Shown: positions 16,482 to 28,200 of the stretch, piece by piece
How positions within the stretch are numbered: the first letter of the stretch is position 1
Layout of the letters: each line of letters starts with the position of its first letter
Source: Ignavibacteria bacterium UBA2333
GTDB lineage: Bacteria > Bacteroidota > Ignavibacteria > Kapaibacteriales > Kapaibacteriaceae
Direction of reading: 5' to 3'
DNA length: 57,275 nucleotides
Assembly: GCA_002344895.1 (NCBI GenBank)
Contig: DDUR01000018.1
Span: 1 to 57,275, forward strand
Program-made: the position numbers and the translations under genes
The notes under the pieces: generated by a model
Told to the model about the DNA's origin: nothing
Seen by the model: only the letters and a program-made list of their open reading frames with translations
Database searches by the model: none

Positions 16482-17750
16482 ATGTTCGAAAAGGAACTTG
16501 AACGAACGCGCAAGAACCTCCGGACGGTTCTTGCGACGTCACAACCATACCTCCCGCTCCGCTCCATCCTCGAAAACGAGAATGTGGGTGCGGCCTATCG
16601 CGTCTACTTCCGGTCGGAGGTAGACTGGTGGGTACATGAGGAACGTGCCATACGGATGTCGAATCCACGGTTCGACACTACAGATCCCGCCTTCCGGACA
16701 ACCTTAAGCCAGCTCGAAGAGCTGTATGTAGGTTTTGCAAGATTTGATCACGAAGAGTTACATGCCACAATTGACGCGGCAGTTAAGACTCGACTGAACT
16801 ACCTGTGCAGACCACGTACAACACTCAAATGGTTTGTCTTTCGTGGCGAGCCAACAAAGCCTGTCCACGAAGTCGTACTTCGACTGCGATACTTTAACGA
16901 CTACCGTTATCTCATCGATGGATTCCTCGCATGGGCTCGTTCGCGAGGAACATCGGCTTCAGCGTATGAGATACTCAGTGTTGTTGAATTTGAGCGTATT
17001 ATCGAAAAAGTTGATAATGACGCCATTTTAGATTTATCGCAAGAACAGTTTGTTGATCTTCTTGAGCCGCTCTATCGCTTCTTCGCCGATGCGGATCCAG
17101 ACTTACCGCCAGCCACTGTTCCTACCGAGGCCGTCATCATCTTTCTCGATGACAAAGGTGCCATCCCGATTTCACAAGCACTCGAGCGAGCGTTGTACCG
17201 CGAAGAGTTGCGCTATCTCACACGATCACGTCTGATTGACATCATCAACGACGTCATTGCCCAGATTGAATCCCAAGGACTCACTCCAGCCGAAGCAGTT
17301 CACGAAGCCACACGCGGTGGATTGAATGGTGGGGAGACAGGTGGGGTTGATGGTGGGGAGACAGGTGGGGTTGATGGTGGGGAGGCAGATGGGGAAGAAG
17401 ATGGGGTTGATGGTGGGGAGGCAGATGGGGTTGATGGTGGGGAGGCAGATGGGGAAGAAGATGGGGTTGATGGAAAATCCCATGAAGAGCTACAATCAGA
17501 TGTTTTACAAAAACGGATGATGCGTCTCGGCGAGCACATCGACGAGCAGCAGAGAGATCGAATCATAAAAAAAGTGTTTGCCAAGAATGAGGCAGCGTAT
17601 CAAACAACGGTTCAAAGCACATTATCGGCTTTGACGTGGAAAGAGGCGGCAGTAATTCTCGACAGGCGATTTATTGAATATGGTGTTGAGCCGAACGGCG
17701 CAGTTGCCATGGAATTTGCTCAGGCACTTCACAGGACCTTTCTCGCATGA
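16482..17750 (+). CDS. unknown protein with an in-frame 12-bp minisatellite linker
   Basis: Not recognised. 422 residues, mostly helical and charged, without signal peptide or membrane segment, so probably cytoplasmic. Residues 1-280 form one block. Residues 283-330 are a Gly/Asp/Glu-rich linker made of twelve tetrapeptides (GGET, GGVD, GGEA, DGEE, DGVD) coded by a 12-bp tandem repeat. The remaining 90 residues form a helical block (LTWKEAAVILDRRFIEYGVE). The ATG at 16482 is preferred over an upstream TTG. Its stop overlaps the obgE start (ATGA), so it is coupled to obgE. Confidence 0.75.
   Translation: MFEKELERTRKNLRTVLATSQPYLPLRSILENENVGAAYRVYFRSEVDWWVHEERAIRMSNPRFDTTDPAFRTTLSQLEELYVGFARFDHEELHATIDAAVKTRLNYLCRPRTTLKWFVFRGEPTKPVHEVVLRLRYFNDYRYLIDGFLAWARSRGTSASAYEILSVVEFERIIEKVDNDAILDLSQEQFVDLLEPLYRFFADADPDLPPATVPTEAVIIFLDDKGAIPISQALERALYREELRYLTRSRLIDIINDVIAQIESQGLTPAEAVHEATRGGLNGGETGGVDGGETGGVDGGEADGEEDGVDGGEADGVDGGEADGEEDGVDGKSHEELQSDVLQKRMMRLGEHIDEQQRDRIIKKVFAKNEAAYQTTVQSTLSALTWKEAAVILDRRFIEYGVEPNGAVAMEFAQALHRTFLA
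17328..17471 (-). repeat. 12-bp minisatellite, copy 2 (coding)
   Basis: Exactly 144 bp, or twelve 12-mers, read here as GGTGGGGAGACA, GGTGGGGTTGAT, GGTGGGGAGGCA, GATGGGGAAGAA and GATGGGGTTGAT. On the minus strand the units are the CTCCCC and AACCCC types of the arrays at 25-118 and 41563-41670. Because 12 is a multiple of three, unit gain or loss keeps the host gene in frame. All six frames are open through it. Confidence 0.95.
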
Positions 17751-18742
17751 ATTTTATTGACACGGCAGTCATCCACGTACGTTCCGGCGATGGTGGTAAT
17801 GGACATGTCGGTTTCCGCCGTGAGAAGTTTGCTCCAAAGGGCGGTCCAGACGGAGGTGACGGTGGTAATGGTGGCAGCGTCATACTTGAAGCCGACCGTC
17901 AGCTTGGCACCTTGCTCGACTTTACCTACAAGCGTAACTACTCAGCGGGAGATGGTGAAAAGGGTGGCACATCACGATGCACTGGTAAGTCCGGCAAGGA
18001 CATTGTCATCCGCGTGCCAACCGGTACAGTTGTACGGAACCGCACAACCGGCGAACAATTGGCAGATCTGGAATTTGACGGTCAACAAGTAACCGTAGCC
18101 AGAGGGGGAAGGGGCGGAAGGGGCAACCAGCACTTTGCGACCCCAACAAATCAAGTCCCTCGGGAAGCCGAACCGGGTACTCCTGGAGAAGAGTATGACC
18201 TCGAGCTCGAACTCAAACTCCTTGCAGATGTTGGACTTGTGGGATTTCCGAATGTGGGTAAAAGCACACTGATCAGCTCGATAAGTGCAGCCAAACCCAA
18301 GATTGCAGACTATCCCTTTACGACTCTCGTACCGAATCTCGGACTCGTTCGCGTTGGAGATTACAAATCCTTTACGGTAGCCGACATTCCAGGTTTGATT
18401 GAAGGCGCACACACAGGTAAAGGGCTCGGTCATCAATTCCTTCGTCACGTCGAACGCACGGCTGTCCTACTCTTCCTGATTGACGCACTATCGGAGGACC
18501 CGGAAAAGGACCTCGACACATTACGGAATGAGCTGGAAGCATACGAGCCAGCCATGGCGCGAAAGAACTTTCGCATTGTGATCAGCCGAAGTGACGTCCT
18601 CACCGAAGAGCGTCGCAAGGAACTGGAACAACGACCAATTGTAAAGAGTCTTGGCGCGCGGTTCATTAGCGCCGTTTCCCATTTGGGCCTGGAAACACTT
18701 GTTCGAGACCTATGGGAAGACGTCAGTAAAAGCAGGAATTAA
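17747..18742 (+). CDS. obgE: GTPase Obg/CgtA
   Basis: Ribosome-associated GTPase of late 50S assembly and stress control. The N-terminal glycine-rich Obg fold (1-158) is followed by the G domain with G1 GFPNVGKS (166-173), G2/G3 region YPFTTLVPNLGLVRVGDYKS then VADIPGLIEGAHTGKGLG, and the SRSD base-recognition motif near 282. Length 331 means there is no C-terminal OCT extension, common outside Firmicutes and Actinobacteria. A paired AAGGGGC motif (18109-18124) encodes GGRGGRGN inside the Obg fold. Follows the unknown gene with ATGA overlap. Confidence 0.97.
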   Translation: MNFIDTAVIHVRSGDGGNGHVGFRREKFAPKGGPDGGDGGNGGSVILEADRQLGTLLDFTYKRNYSAGDGEKGGTSRCTGKSGKDIVIRVPTGTVVRNRTTGEQLADLEFDGQQVTVARGGRGGRGNQHFATPTNQVPREAEPGTPGEEYDLELELKLLADVGLVGFPNVGKSTLISSISAAKPKIADYPFTTLVPNLGLVRVGDYKSFTVADIPGLIEGAHTGKGLGHQFLRHVERTAVLLFLIDALSEDPEKDLDTLRNELEAYEPAMARKNFRIVISRSDVLTEERRKELEQRPIVKSLGARFISAVSHLGLETLVRDLWEDVSKSRN

Positions 18743-19246
18743 AACTTTGGCACGGCACTTGACAGGAAGGCCTTGCCGAACTGGAGATCGGGTTCACGTC
18801 ACCTAAAGGGGGACGCTGGGGTCGTTTACCATGTAAGGCTGTGGAGCTTGTTTCACACTTTCGGTAAATTCACGTACAGTGGACATCATGACGGGAGTAG
18901 GGAAATATCGGGTCGGGGACGCAACCCTCTTTGTTACCACATGTTTCTGTGGTAAAAAAGGGTTTGGCGGTTCGTGTACTTCGGGATATTTTCGCACCGT
19001 CTTTGGAGGTTCCTCACCCCATGGGAGGGGTGTGGCGTGCATTTCCGCACCTAAAGGCATTAACTGAGGCGTATGACCAACCGCTACAAGGGTGGACGCA
19101 AGCGGGGAGCAATCCCGCATCAAATTTCAAGCAGGCGCCGTGGGCGCCTATTGGCATTTGTGGTCAACGCTGCCGTCGACACGGCATTTTCCCACGTCAA
19201 TCAAGCAACCATAATCAACAATCGTACTTCTCATTCGGAGGATCGT
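18743..19246 (+). other. 504-base gap, hairpin-rich leader of the adhesin gene
   Basis: No convincing gene. Hairpins seen: GGCACGGC (18749-18756) with GCCTTGCC (18770-18777), one mismatch, after obgE; TTACCACA (18934-18941) with TGTGGTAA (18948-18955); CACCCC (19015-19020) with GGGGTG (19027-19032); GCGGG (19102-19106) with CCCGC (19114-19118); AGGCGCC (19133-19139) with GGCGCCT (19143-19149). The last ones probably lie in the 5' untranslated RNA of the giant adhesin. The adhesin frame is open from 19073, but residues from there to 19247 are not secretory in character. Confidence 0.6.
19237..19242 (+). promoter_or_regulatory. ribosome binding site of the giant adhesin
   Basis: GGAGGA four bases before the ATG at 19247. 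With the signal peptide that follows, it fixes the start there rather than at the upstream in-frame ATG at 19073. Confidence 0.85.
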
Positions 19247-22200
19247 ATGAATCGATTCGATTCCGCGTTCTCTTCACGACAACGGGCTAGGGGCCGAACG
19301 TGGCTCACTGCTCTCTTGTCGACGGCGCTTGTCGTCGTCGGGCTACTACCATTTGTGAGTAGCACCGTGAAGGCGCAATTGACGGTGACGCCTAATTCGG
19401 TGTGCGCCGGAAACCCCGCGACGTTGTCGTGGAACCCAACGCCACCAAGCAATGCCTCGTATGTCGCTGGCAATGCGGCGGTAGGTGCCTTGTTGGCCCC
19501 ACTTGGCAACGAAGTCTGGCTGAATTTGGCAGACGACGATGTCTCCGGTGAGGTGAACGTCAACGCCAACTTCGAATACTTTGGCGAGGTGTATAACCTC
19601 AACAACGACGGCATCTACATCGGCTCAAACGGCTGGGTGTCGTTCGAAAACCTTCCACTTGCTTATCAGCTCGTGCCAAAGAATCTTGGTGCTGCTGGTG
19701 GTCGCTGGAACACCATCTACGCTGTAAACACGGACCTTTCGCCACAGGCGAATTATGACGGTGTTAATAGTGGTATCTGGTACGAAGTTCAAGGAGACTT
19801 ACTGGTTGTGACATGGCAAAATGTTGCCATGTACAACTATCAGGATCCAGGCTGTTTTGGTGCCGGCTGCGTAGGCGGTGCCTTTAACAACGTCGTCAAC
19901 GTTCAGGTCATTCTTCACCTCGTTGGTGATGCTACACCTGGTGTTGTTGAAGTTGTTATCCAAGACGTTTCAGACCAACCTGCTGCTGCTCCAGTTCAGC
20001 AACAACAGTTCACAACAGGTCTTGAGAATGCTTGCCAACCAAATCCGGCTGCTGTAGCTGGATTAAATCAGTTTAATCCGGTAGCTGCATACGGTCCAGA
20101 GACGTGGACATTCACGCCAGATGGAAACGCGCAGACAGTCACACAAGTTCAATTCTTCTCTTGTGCAACACCTGGTTGCACAACGGGCGGTACACTTGTC
20201 GGTACAGACAATACTGGCCCTGGGCCATTTACGTTCGTCGTTAACCCTGCAGTTGGTTCACACCATTACTATGCAGTTGCAACGTATTCGAACTGCTTTA
20301 CAGAAACGTCAAACGGTGTAACACTCGTTGTTAATCCGAATCCGACGCCAAACATCACGACACCTGCGAATGGATCATCCCTTTGCGCTGTCGGAACAAC
20401 AAATGCGTCCACAGCCCTCACGGTTGGCAACACCTACACGTGGAGTCTTTCCGGTGGTGGCACGATTGCACCAGTTGGTCCTAACAACAACTCTGCAACG
20501 ATTACGTGGAACAACGCCCTTGCCTCAAACGGTGGTGATGTTCGCACAATCACGGTAACGGAAACGACACCACAGGGCTGCTTTGCCAACTCATCGGTTA
20601 ACGTAACCGTTTACCGTCAGCCAACCGCAAGTGCCCTCATTACAGGTCCAGGCGTTTCTCCGCCAGCAGTTGCTGGTACACTTGGTAACCCATGTGCTGG
20701 TACAGGTGGACACGTCTACCAGATCAACCCTGCAGAAGCTACAAACTTCTCATGGTCAATCGTGAGCGGTCTCGGTGGAACGATTACAAACGGTACAACA
20801 CCAACGGCAACGATTGCTTGGAATCCAAGCACAACGAATACAACATCGCAGCTGCGTTGCACGTATTCGAATGGCCCAGGTAATCTCTGTCAAGCTACCA
20901 GCACGGTAACTGTTCAGATTAACGGTGTACCAGCTCCTGCAACGCCAACAGGTGCCACAAATGTCTGCGGTGCTTCAACAGGTGTTGGCTATAGCATCAC
21001 AAACTCCCTCGGCGGTACGTTTACGTGGTCGCTTCCAGGTGGTGGTGGATCCATCGCTGGTGGCCAAGGCACACCAAACGTAACAGTCGATTGGAATAAC
21101 GTTGTTGCTACAACGGTTCGCACGATTACGGTTCAGCAAGTAACGGCGGGCGGTTGTGTTGTGAATCACAACATTCTCAACGTCAACGTCTTCCCACGTC
21201 CTACACCAACACTCACAGGTAGCCCTGATGCATGTACGTACATCGCAGGTACCCTTGATGCTGGTCAAGCTCTGAACGAATACGTCTACACGACAGCCAA
21301 TCCAGCTCTTCCTGTTGGCGCAACATCGCGCACCTTCCAGTGGGCTGCTGGTGGTCCAGCGGGACCATCGATGTTCTTTGATGGTGTTGCGTATGCTGGC
21401 CAAGCACTTTCGCTCGGTGCATCATACACGGGCGTAAATACAACGTCAACAACGCCAAATCAGGTAACAATTCGTTACGGTGCTGCAGGTACTGCAACAG
21501 TTACGGTAACAGAAACGCTGAACTACGCTTGGGGCTCATGTTCGCAAGCTTCGACGTTTAACGTGACCAACGTCGTTGCCTCAGCTCCAATCCGTACGAT
21601 TGCAGGACCAGGCCTCACGGCTGGAAATCCTTCTGCACAATGGGCTGCAAGTAATCCATGTGCCGGCTCGGGTCCTCACACATACAACATTGCGGGCTAT
21701 ACAGCTCTCAACACCTACGCGGTAACTGTAACCAACGGCTCTCCGGCGAATCCGGCCGTCGATGGTGCGGGTAACTTCCAGGTAACCTGGAATGCCGGTG
21801 TTACAAATGGTACGATCACGTACACGGAAACAACGCCAGCTCCAAACCTCTGTATCACAACTCGTCGTTTTACGGTAACGGTTAATCCTAACCCAGCTGG
21901 AAACATATCGGGTCCAAGCTTTGCTTGTGCTCTGACTGGTGGAACGTACACGTTTAACCCAGCTCCTGGCACGATCAGCCCAACACCAACCTACCTCTGG
22001 GACGTAACGGCTGCTCCTGCAGGAACAACGACAGGTGCCCTCAACGGTGCAAGCCTTAGCGTAACATCATGGGGTAACCCAGCAAACTGCGCTTCGTTTA
22101 ACCTCACGCTCACGGTGACAAACGCAGGTGCAACACCTGGTTCCCCTGGCCCAGGAGCAAACTGCGTTACAACGTTCACGTATCCAGTAACGGTATACCC

Positions 22201-25200
22201 ACGTCCGGTTATCAGCAGTGTCACGCCAAACCCGGCAACCAACATCTGTGCTGGTCAAACCAAGGTTTGGGACGTTGTAAGTGCTGGATATCCAGCCTGC
22301 GCTCCTACACGTACATGGTCATGGACAGTCATCAATCCGCCGGCTGGAACGCCAGTGACGAGTGGTTCGGCAATTTCCAACGCTGTTAACTGGTCAACGC
22401 CACCAATTCAGCTTGGTAATACGACACTCGGACTTGGTGCAAACAACGTCGGACTCAACGTCACAATTACGGACGCTTTCCCGAATGGAACGTGTGTATC
22501 GACGACGGTTGCAGCCGTACCAACGTTTACTGTCAATCCGCTCCCAGTTGCTCCTACGGTAACAATCGTACCAAACGCCCTCTGCGCTTCCATGCCAGCT
22601 GGTGTTGCTACGTTCACCATTACGAACGCACAGGCGAACACGAACTACACATGGACACCAACAGGTGTTAACCCTGTAACGTTTGTTAATGGCGCTGCTC
22701 CAGTAAATGCAACCAACACCATCAACGTACCAGGTGGACTGAATGGTGCTGGCACAAAGACGTACGACATCACGGCTACGAATACGGTCACAGGATGTGT
22801 TCGTACATCGTCGTACAGCTTCATTGTTGACCCAACACCTGCTCCTGTCGTTGACGGTGGCGGAATTGTCAACGGTGTCTGCGTAAACGGCGAAGGATCA
22901 CTGTGGAATCCTGCTCAAACGGATTACAAGTATCCTCTCACATCGACACCAGTTGCTGGTAATCAGTATAACTGGACGATCACAAACGGCTTCATCGTTG
23001 GCTATAACAATGCTGGCGTTGATGTTGGTGGTAATCAGTCGAATAACAACTTTGGTACGTCGATCAACACGACGTGGACGGGTGCAACAGCTGGCGGACC
23101 AAATCCTTACGTATGGGTACGTTGGACAGGTCCTACACCAGGTGTTGTAAAGGTCACGGAAATCCATCCAGCTGGTTGCGCTGGTACATCAAACCTTGCT
23201 ACAAGCAAGACGGTGAACCTCGTCAACTTCCCAGCTATTGACATTACTCCAGACGCTCAAAACGTCTGCTTTAATGCTCCGGTACCGCTGACACTCTCCA
23301 CAACAGGTGTTGGTAACACGTACGTCTTCTCGATGACGACGGACACGAACGTACTTGCAAGCTGGACGAACATCGGTTCGGTTGGTGGTACAGGTGGAGC
23401 TGCTGTGTTTAACGTCACAACAGGTCCTGCTGGTATCATCACGGCACCTGGAACGTACTACTTCCGCGTACTTGAGAATACTCCTGACTGCGACGCCTTC
23501 ATTCAAGAAGTAGTCAACGCTACAGTATTCCCGAATCCAGACACAATTCCTCAGTCGCCACTTGCAGATACTGTCTGCGAAGGTGATGACATTCCGTTTA
23601 CGGTTGGTCCGACACTTGAGTCCTTTACGACCTACGACCTTGAGCGCTCTGACAACTCTGGTGCTTCATGGAACGTTATCACGTCGTTTGGACCAGCTCT
23701 TGCTCCTCCGGCAACAACAACACTCATCGACAACACGGATCCAAACGGTGGCCCTGCCCCAACGGGTATCGTCTACCTCTATCGCGTCGTAGCTACAAAC
23801 GTTCTGACAACATGTCAGACGATTATGGACACGAGCACGATCACGGTTGTTGAACCATGTGTTCCTGTCTTTATTGCTGCCAACACGCCTGCACCAGGTG
23901 GTAAGGTATGGAACGACAACACGGTCTGTATCTATAGTGGTCTCGAAGAGCACCTCTATACGTACAAGCTCGACCTTGCTGCTACGCCATGCTTCCTGAA
24001 CACGCCAGGTACAACACTCACGTGGGGTGTATCTGCTCCAGGCGGATCACTTGTAACGGGTGCTATCCGCTCGATGGCTGCTGATTCAGCAGTTGTTGAA
24101 TGGTACACAACGGGTGGCTCGCAGATCGGCCATGTTAACGCAACGTTTACGCTGCCGCCAGCTTACGGAAGCTGCTCAGCTACAACAACGTTTAACGTTA
24201 CGGTCTTCCCGATTCCGCAGCCAGCAATCACAACAGGCCCAAGCGACGTCTGTGCTAACCAGCAAGATGTTCTCTACTCTGCTACACTTCAACCAGGCGA
24301 CACGTATAGCTGGGAAGTTGTTGGTGGCGTTATCGACGCAGCCTACAACCCAGGAGCTTCCGGTCCTGGCACAAGCACAAACCCATCCACATGGGCTGGT
24401 GTTAATGGTAACACGATCCGTATTGACTGGTTGAACCAGGCAAATCCATCGGCAACGATCAAGCTCACGCAGATCTCGCCGGCAAACTGCCAGAACTTCA
24501 CCATCCGTACGATTACGGTTAACCCACGTCCAACACCGGTTATCTCTGGTCCGCTTGCCCCATGTAACAACGACGTTGCTACATACAGCACGCAGAATAA
24601 CGCTCCGAACGCAACGTATGCTTGGAATATCGTTGCCGGTGCCTCGACAATCCTGTCGGGTAACGGTACGAGCTCCGTACAGCTTCTTGTGAATGGCAAC
24701 ACAACACTCCGCGTTGTTGAAACATACATCGCTACGGGTTGTGTAAACGAAACACAAGTCAACATCACACCAGTAACGAAGCCAACGCCTGTTATCACGC
24801 GTACGGCTCCACTTCCTGGTAATCTCACGGCAGCTTGCCTCGGCTCATCGATCACCTACAGTGTTCCGGCTAACGCCAACGCTCGTAAGTGGACGGTAGT
24901 TGGTGGTACAATTGTCGGTGGTGATGCTGGTGCTTCGGTTGTCGTTAATTGGACAACACTTGGTACACAAACGGTTACGGTCTCCGAATGGGTACCTGGC
25001 TCACAGTGTACAACAACGGTTGCTCAGTCTGTTATCGTTGAACCAGCACCGGCTCCGGTCATCTCCGGTCCGATCACGGTTTGCGCTACACAGAACTACT
25101 CGTACAGCACACCGCTTGTAGCTGGCCACACATATGCATGGTCGATTACAACGGGTGGTGGTGTCTTCACGACGCCAACGAATACCAACATGGTTGGTAT

Positions 25201-28200
25201 TACGTGGGATGCTGTTGGTGCTCTGACGGTTCGTACAATCCAAGTTGTTGAAACGGCAACCCTTGCTGGTTGCGCTACAACAACAACATTGAACGTTAAC
25301 GTCCACCCAACACCGGCTCTCACGCCGATCGCACGTGTAACACCTCCGGGCAATGCCAACCAGGCATGTCTTGGTCAGAACATCACGTATTCGGTGAATA
25401 ACATTGCCGGAACGAACTACAACTGGACAGTGACTGGCGGAAACGTCATCAGTGGTCAGGGCACAAACAGCGTCGTCATCGAATGGACGGCAATTGGTGC
25501 TCAGACACTAACAGTTGTCGCTACGAATGCACTCAACCCAGCATGTACGGATACGGAAGTCCTCAACGTTAGCGTTGAAGCACAACCAAATCCTGTCATC
25601 ACGGGTACGGTAGTGGCTTGTATCAATACAATCCACACGTATTCAACGCCATTCGTTCCAGGTAACACGTATCAGTGGGCAATCACACCGTCGCCAGCTT
25701 CGGCTGCTACGCCGGTTCACGCACTGATCACGGGTAACCTCACGAGCAACACGATCACACTTCAGTGGATCCAAGAATCCGGAACGTTCGCCAACCCTGG
25801 CGTTCACGTTGTCTCCGTCACAGAAACGTCACCATCTGGTAACTGCTTCAAGACGGTCAGCATGAATGTTCGCGTTAACCCAATCCCGAACCCGGCAATC
25901 ACGTCGGTAACAGGCTTTGGTAATCCGAACACACGTCGTCCGGGTGTTGTCTGCAATGGTTCAACGCACACGTACTCCGTTGCGCAGCCAATGCCGGATA
26001 ACGTCTTCTTCTGGGTTGTTACGGGTGGTACAATCAACAGCGGTCAGAACACCACGTCGATCAACGTCACGTGGGGTGCAGCTGGTGTTGGTACAATCCA
26101 GGTAACGGAAACAATTCCAGGAAGTGTTTGCACGACGACGAAGCGCGATACAATCGACAAGCGTCCAACGCCAACACCGGTTATCTCTGGTCAGCTTAAT
26201 CCGTGCGCGGGTTCAACGCAGACATATGAGACACCATTTGTAACAGGTAACAACTGGCTCTGGACGGTAACAGGACCAGCTGGAACAACATGGGCTCCAG
26301 TACCAGGCAATCCTAACCGCATCACAGTAACGTGGGGTAACGTAACGTGGCCAGCTACGTTCAACGCTACAATCACAGTACTTGAGAACGTAACGGATGT
26401 TCTGCCAACGGGCACATGCTTCGGCAATGCTTCGTACAGCCCGATCGTTCGTCCGAACCCACCAACGCAGACGATTTCTGCTAGCGTCAACCCAGTTTGC
26501 GCTACAGATCTCAATGACACACCTCCGACGATCAACAACGTCGTCTACTCGGTACCAGCGGTAACGGGTGGTGCAGTCAGCTACGCTTGGACACTGAGCT
26601 CGAACGGCACGATCATCTCGGGTCAAGGCTCAAACGCCATTACGGTTCAGTGGACGAACACGTCAAACGTCGCTACGACGGGTAACGTGAACCTCGTCAT
26701 CACATCAGTACCGTTTGGTTGCACGAGCACGAGCAACTTCACAGCTACGATCAATCCGCTGCCGAATCCGGTCATCTCCGGTCCGACATCGGTATGTCAG
26801 AACAGCATCCAGTCATACACGACGGTTGGTGTACCAGGTAACTCCTACAACTGGACGGTATCTGGCGGTAACATCATCCGCAGTGGTCAAGGCACACCGA
26901 ACATCACTCTCGAGTGGACGATTCCTGGTGGCGCTACACTGTCGGTTGTAGAAACCATCCCAACCACGGGTTGTTCGGCAGTCAATACGATCAACGTCAC
27001 GGTGAACCCACTTCCTGAAGCAGTTCTTACGGCCTCTGGCCCAACGACCTTCTGCCAAGGTGGTGACGTAACACTCTCCGCTCCGATCGGCTTCAGCAAC
27101 TATGTATGGTCAACGGGCGAAACCAGCCGCTCGATCGTCGTTCGCACGACAGGTCAGTACTGGGTCATCGTCACAGACGTTAACGGTTGCTCGAACTCTT
27201 CGGACACGATTCAAGTCAACGTCTTCCCAAGCGCTCTTCCGATCATCACGTCGAATGGTCCGCTTGAATTCTGCGAAGGTGGAAGTGTAACACTCACGGC
27301 TCCAGCAGGCTTCTCAGCCTACCAGTGGTCAAACGGTGAAACAACACAATCCATCGTTGTTACAGAATCTGGCGAGTACTCAGTCATCGTTGCTGAGACG
27401 AACGGCTGTACGGGAACATCGACACCTGTCGAAGTCATCGTCTACGCTAAGCCAACGCCAATCCTGACGGTAGTCGGAACGACGACGGTATGCTCTGGTG
27501 ATACGGTAGAACTCCGCGCTCCGGCCGGATACGTATCGTACACATGGGTATCGTCACGCGGCTTCGCCTACGGTTCGGACCGCACGATCGAAGTCACGGA
27601 ATCCGACACGATCTACTGCAATGTGGTTGACATCAACGGTTGCGTTGGTTCATCCGACACGGTAGAAATCGTTTCCTCGGTTGTCGTGAAGCCAGAGATC
27701 GCTTCGAATGGCCCAACGTCGTTCTGCGAAGGTGGAGCAGTTGTTCTTACAGCTCCTAACGGCTTTGCTCAGTACATCTGGTCGAACGGTGCAACAGGCC
27801 GCACGATCACGGTTACGGAAGCTGGCTCCTTCACAGTAACGGTATCGGACAATAACCTCTGCGTTGCTACATCGGATCCGACGGTTGTCTCCGTCAACCC
27901 ACTCCCGGGTGTTCCGACGATCACACGCGCAGGCGATACGCTTACAGCACAGTCGGCAGTAGCAGAAACGTATCAGTGGTACCGCAACGGAACCCTGATG
28001 CCAGGTGCTGTCGATGAGCGTCTCACAGTCAATCTCCCGGGTACGTATCGTGTTGAGATCACGGATGGAAACGGCTGCTCGAATATCAGCGCTGGTTTCG
28101 CCGTCATCCTCACGGACGTGAACGAAGAGCCGGTTGCTGGCCGCATGGCTGACCTCCGTGTCTTCCCGAACCCAACAACAGGTAACTTCACGATCGAAAC

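Noticed and set aside
19085..19150. c-di-GMP (GEMM-I) riboswitch
   Set aside because: GGACGCAA and neighbouring hairpins are present, but the CAAACC and tetraloop-receptor parts of the consensus are not clear; kept only as a checkable idea.
19073..19246. Adhesin start at 19073
   Set aside because: The added 58 residues are Arg/Gln-rich, not a signal peptide, and 19247 has both GGAGGA and a proper signal peptide.
20975..21403. Many antisense frames inside the giant adhesin gene
   Set aside because: All overlap a conserved, domain-rich gene; they arise from its biased codon use.
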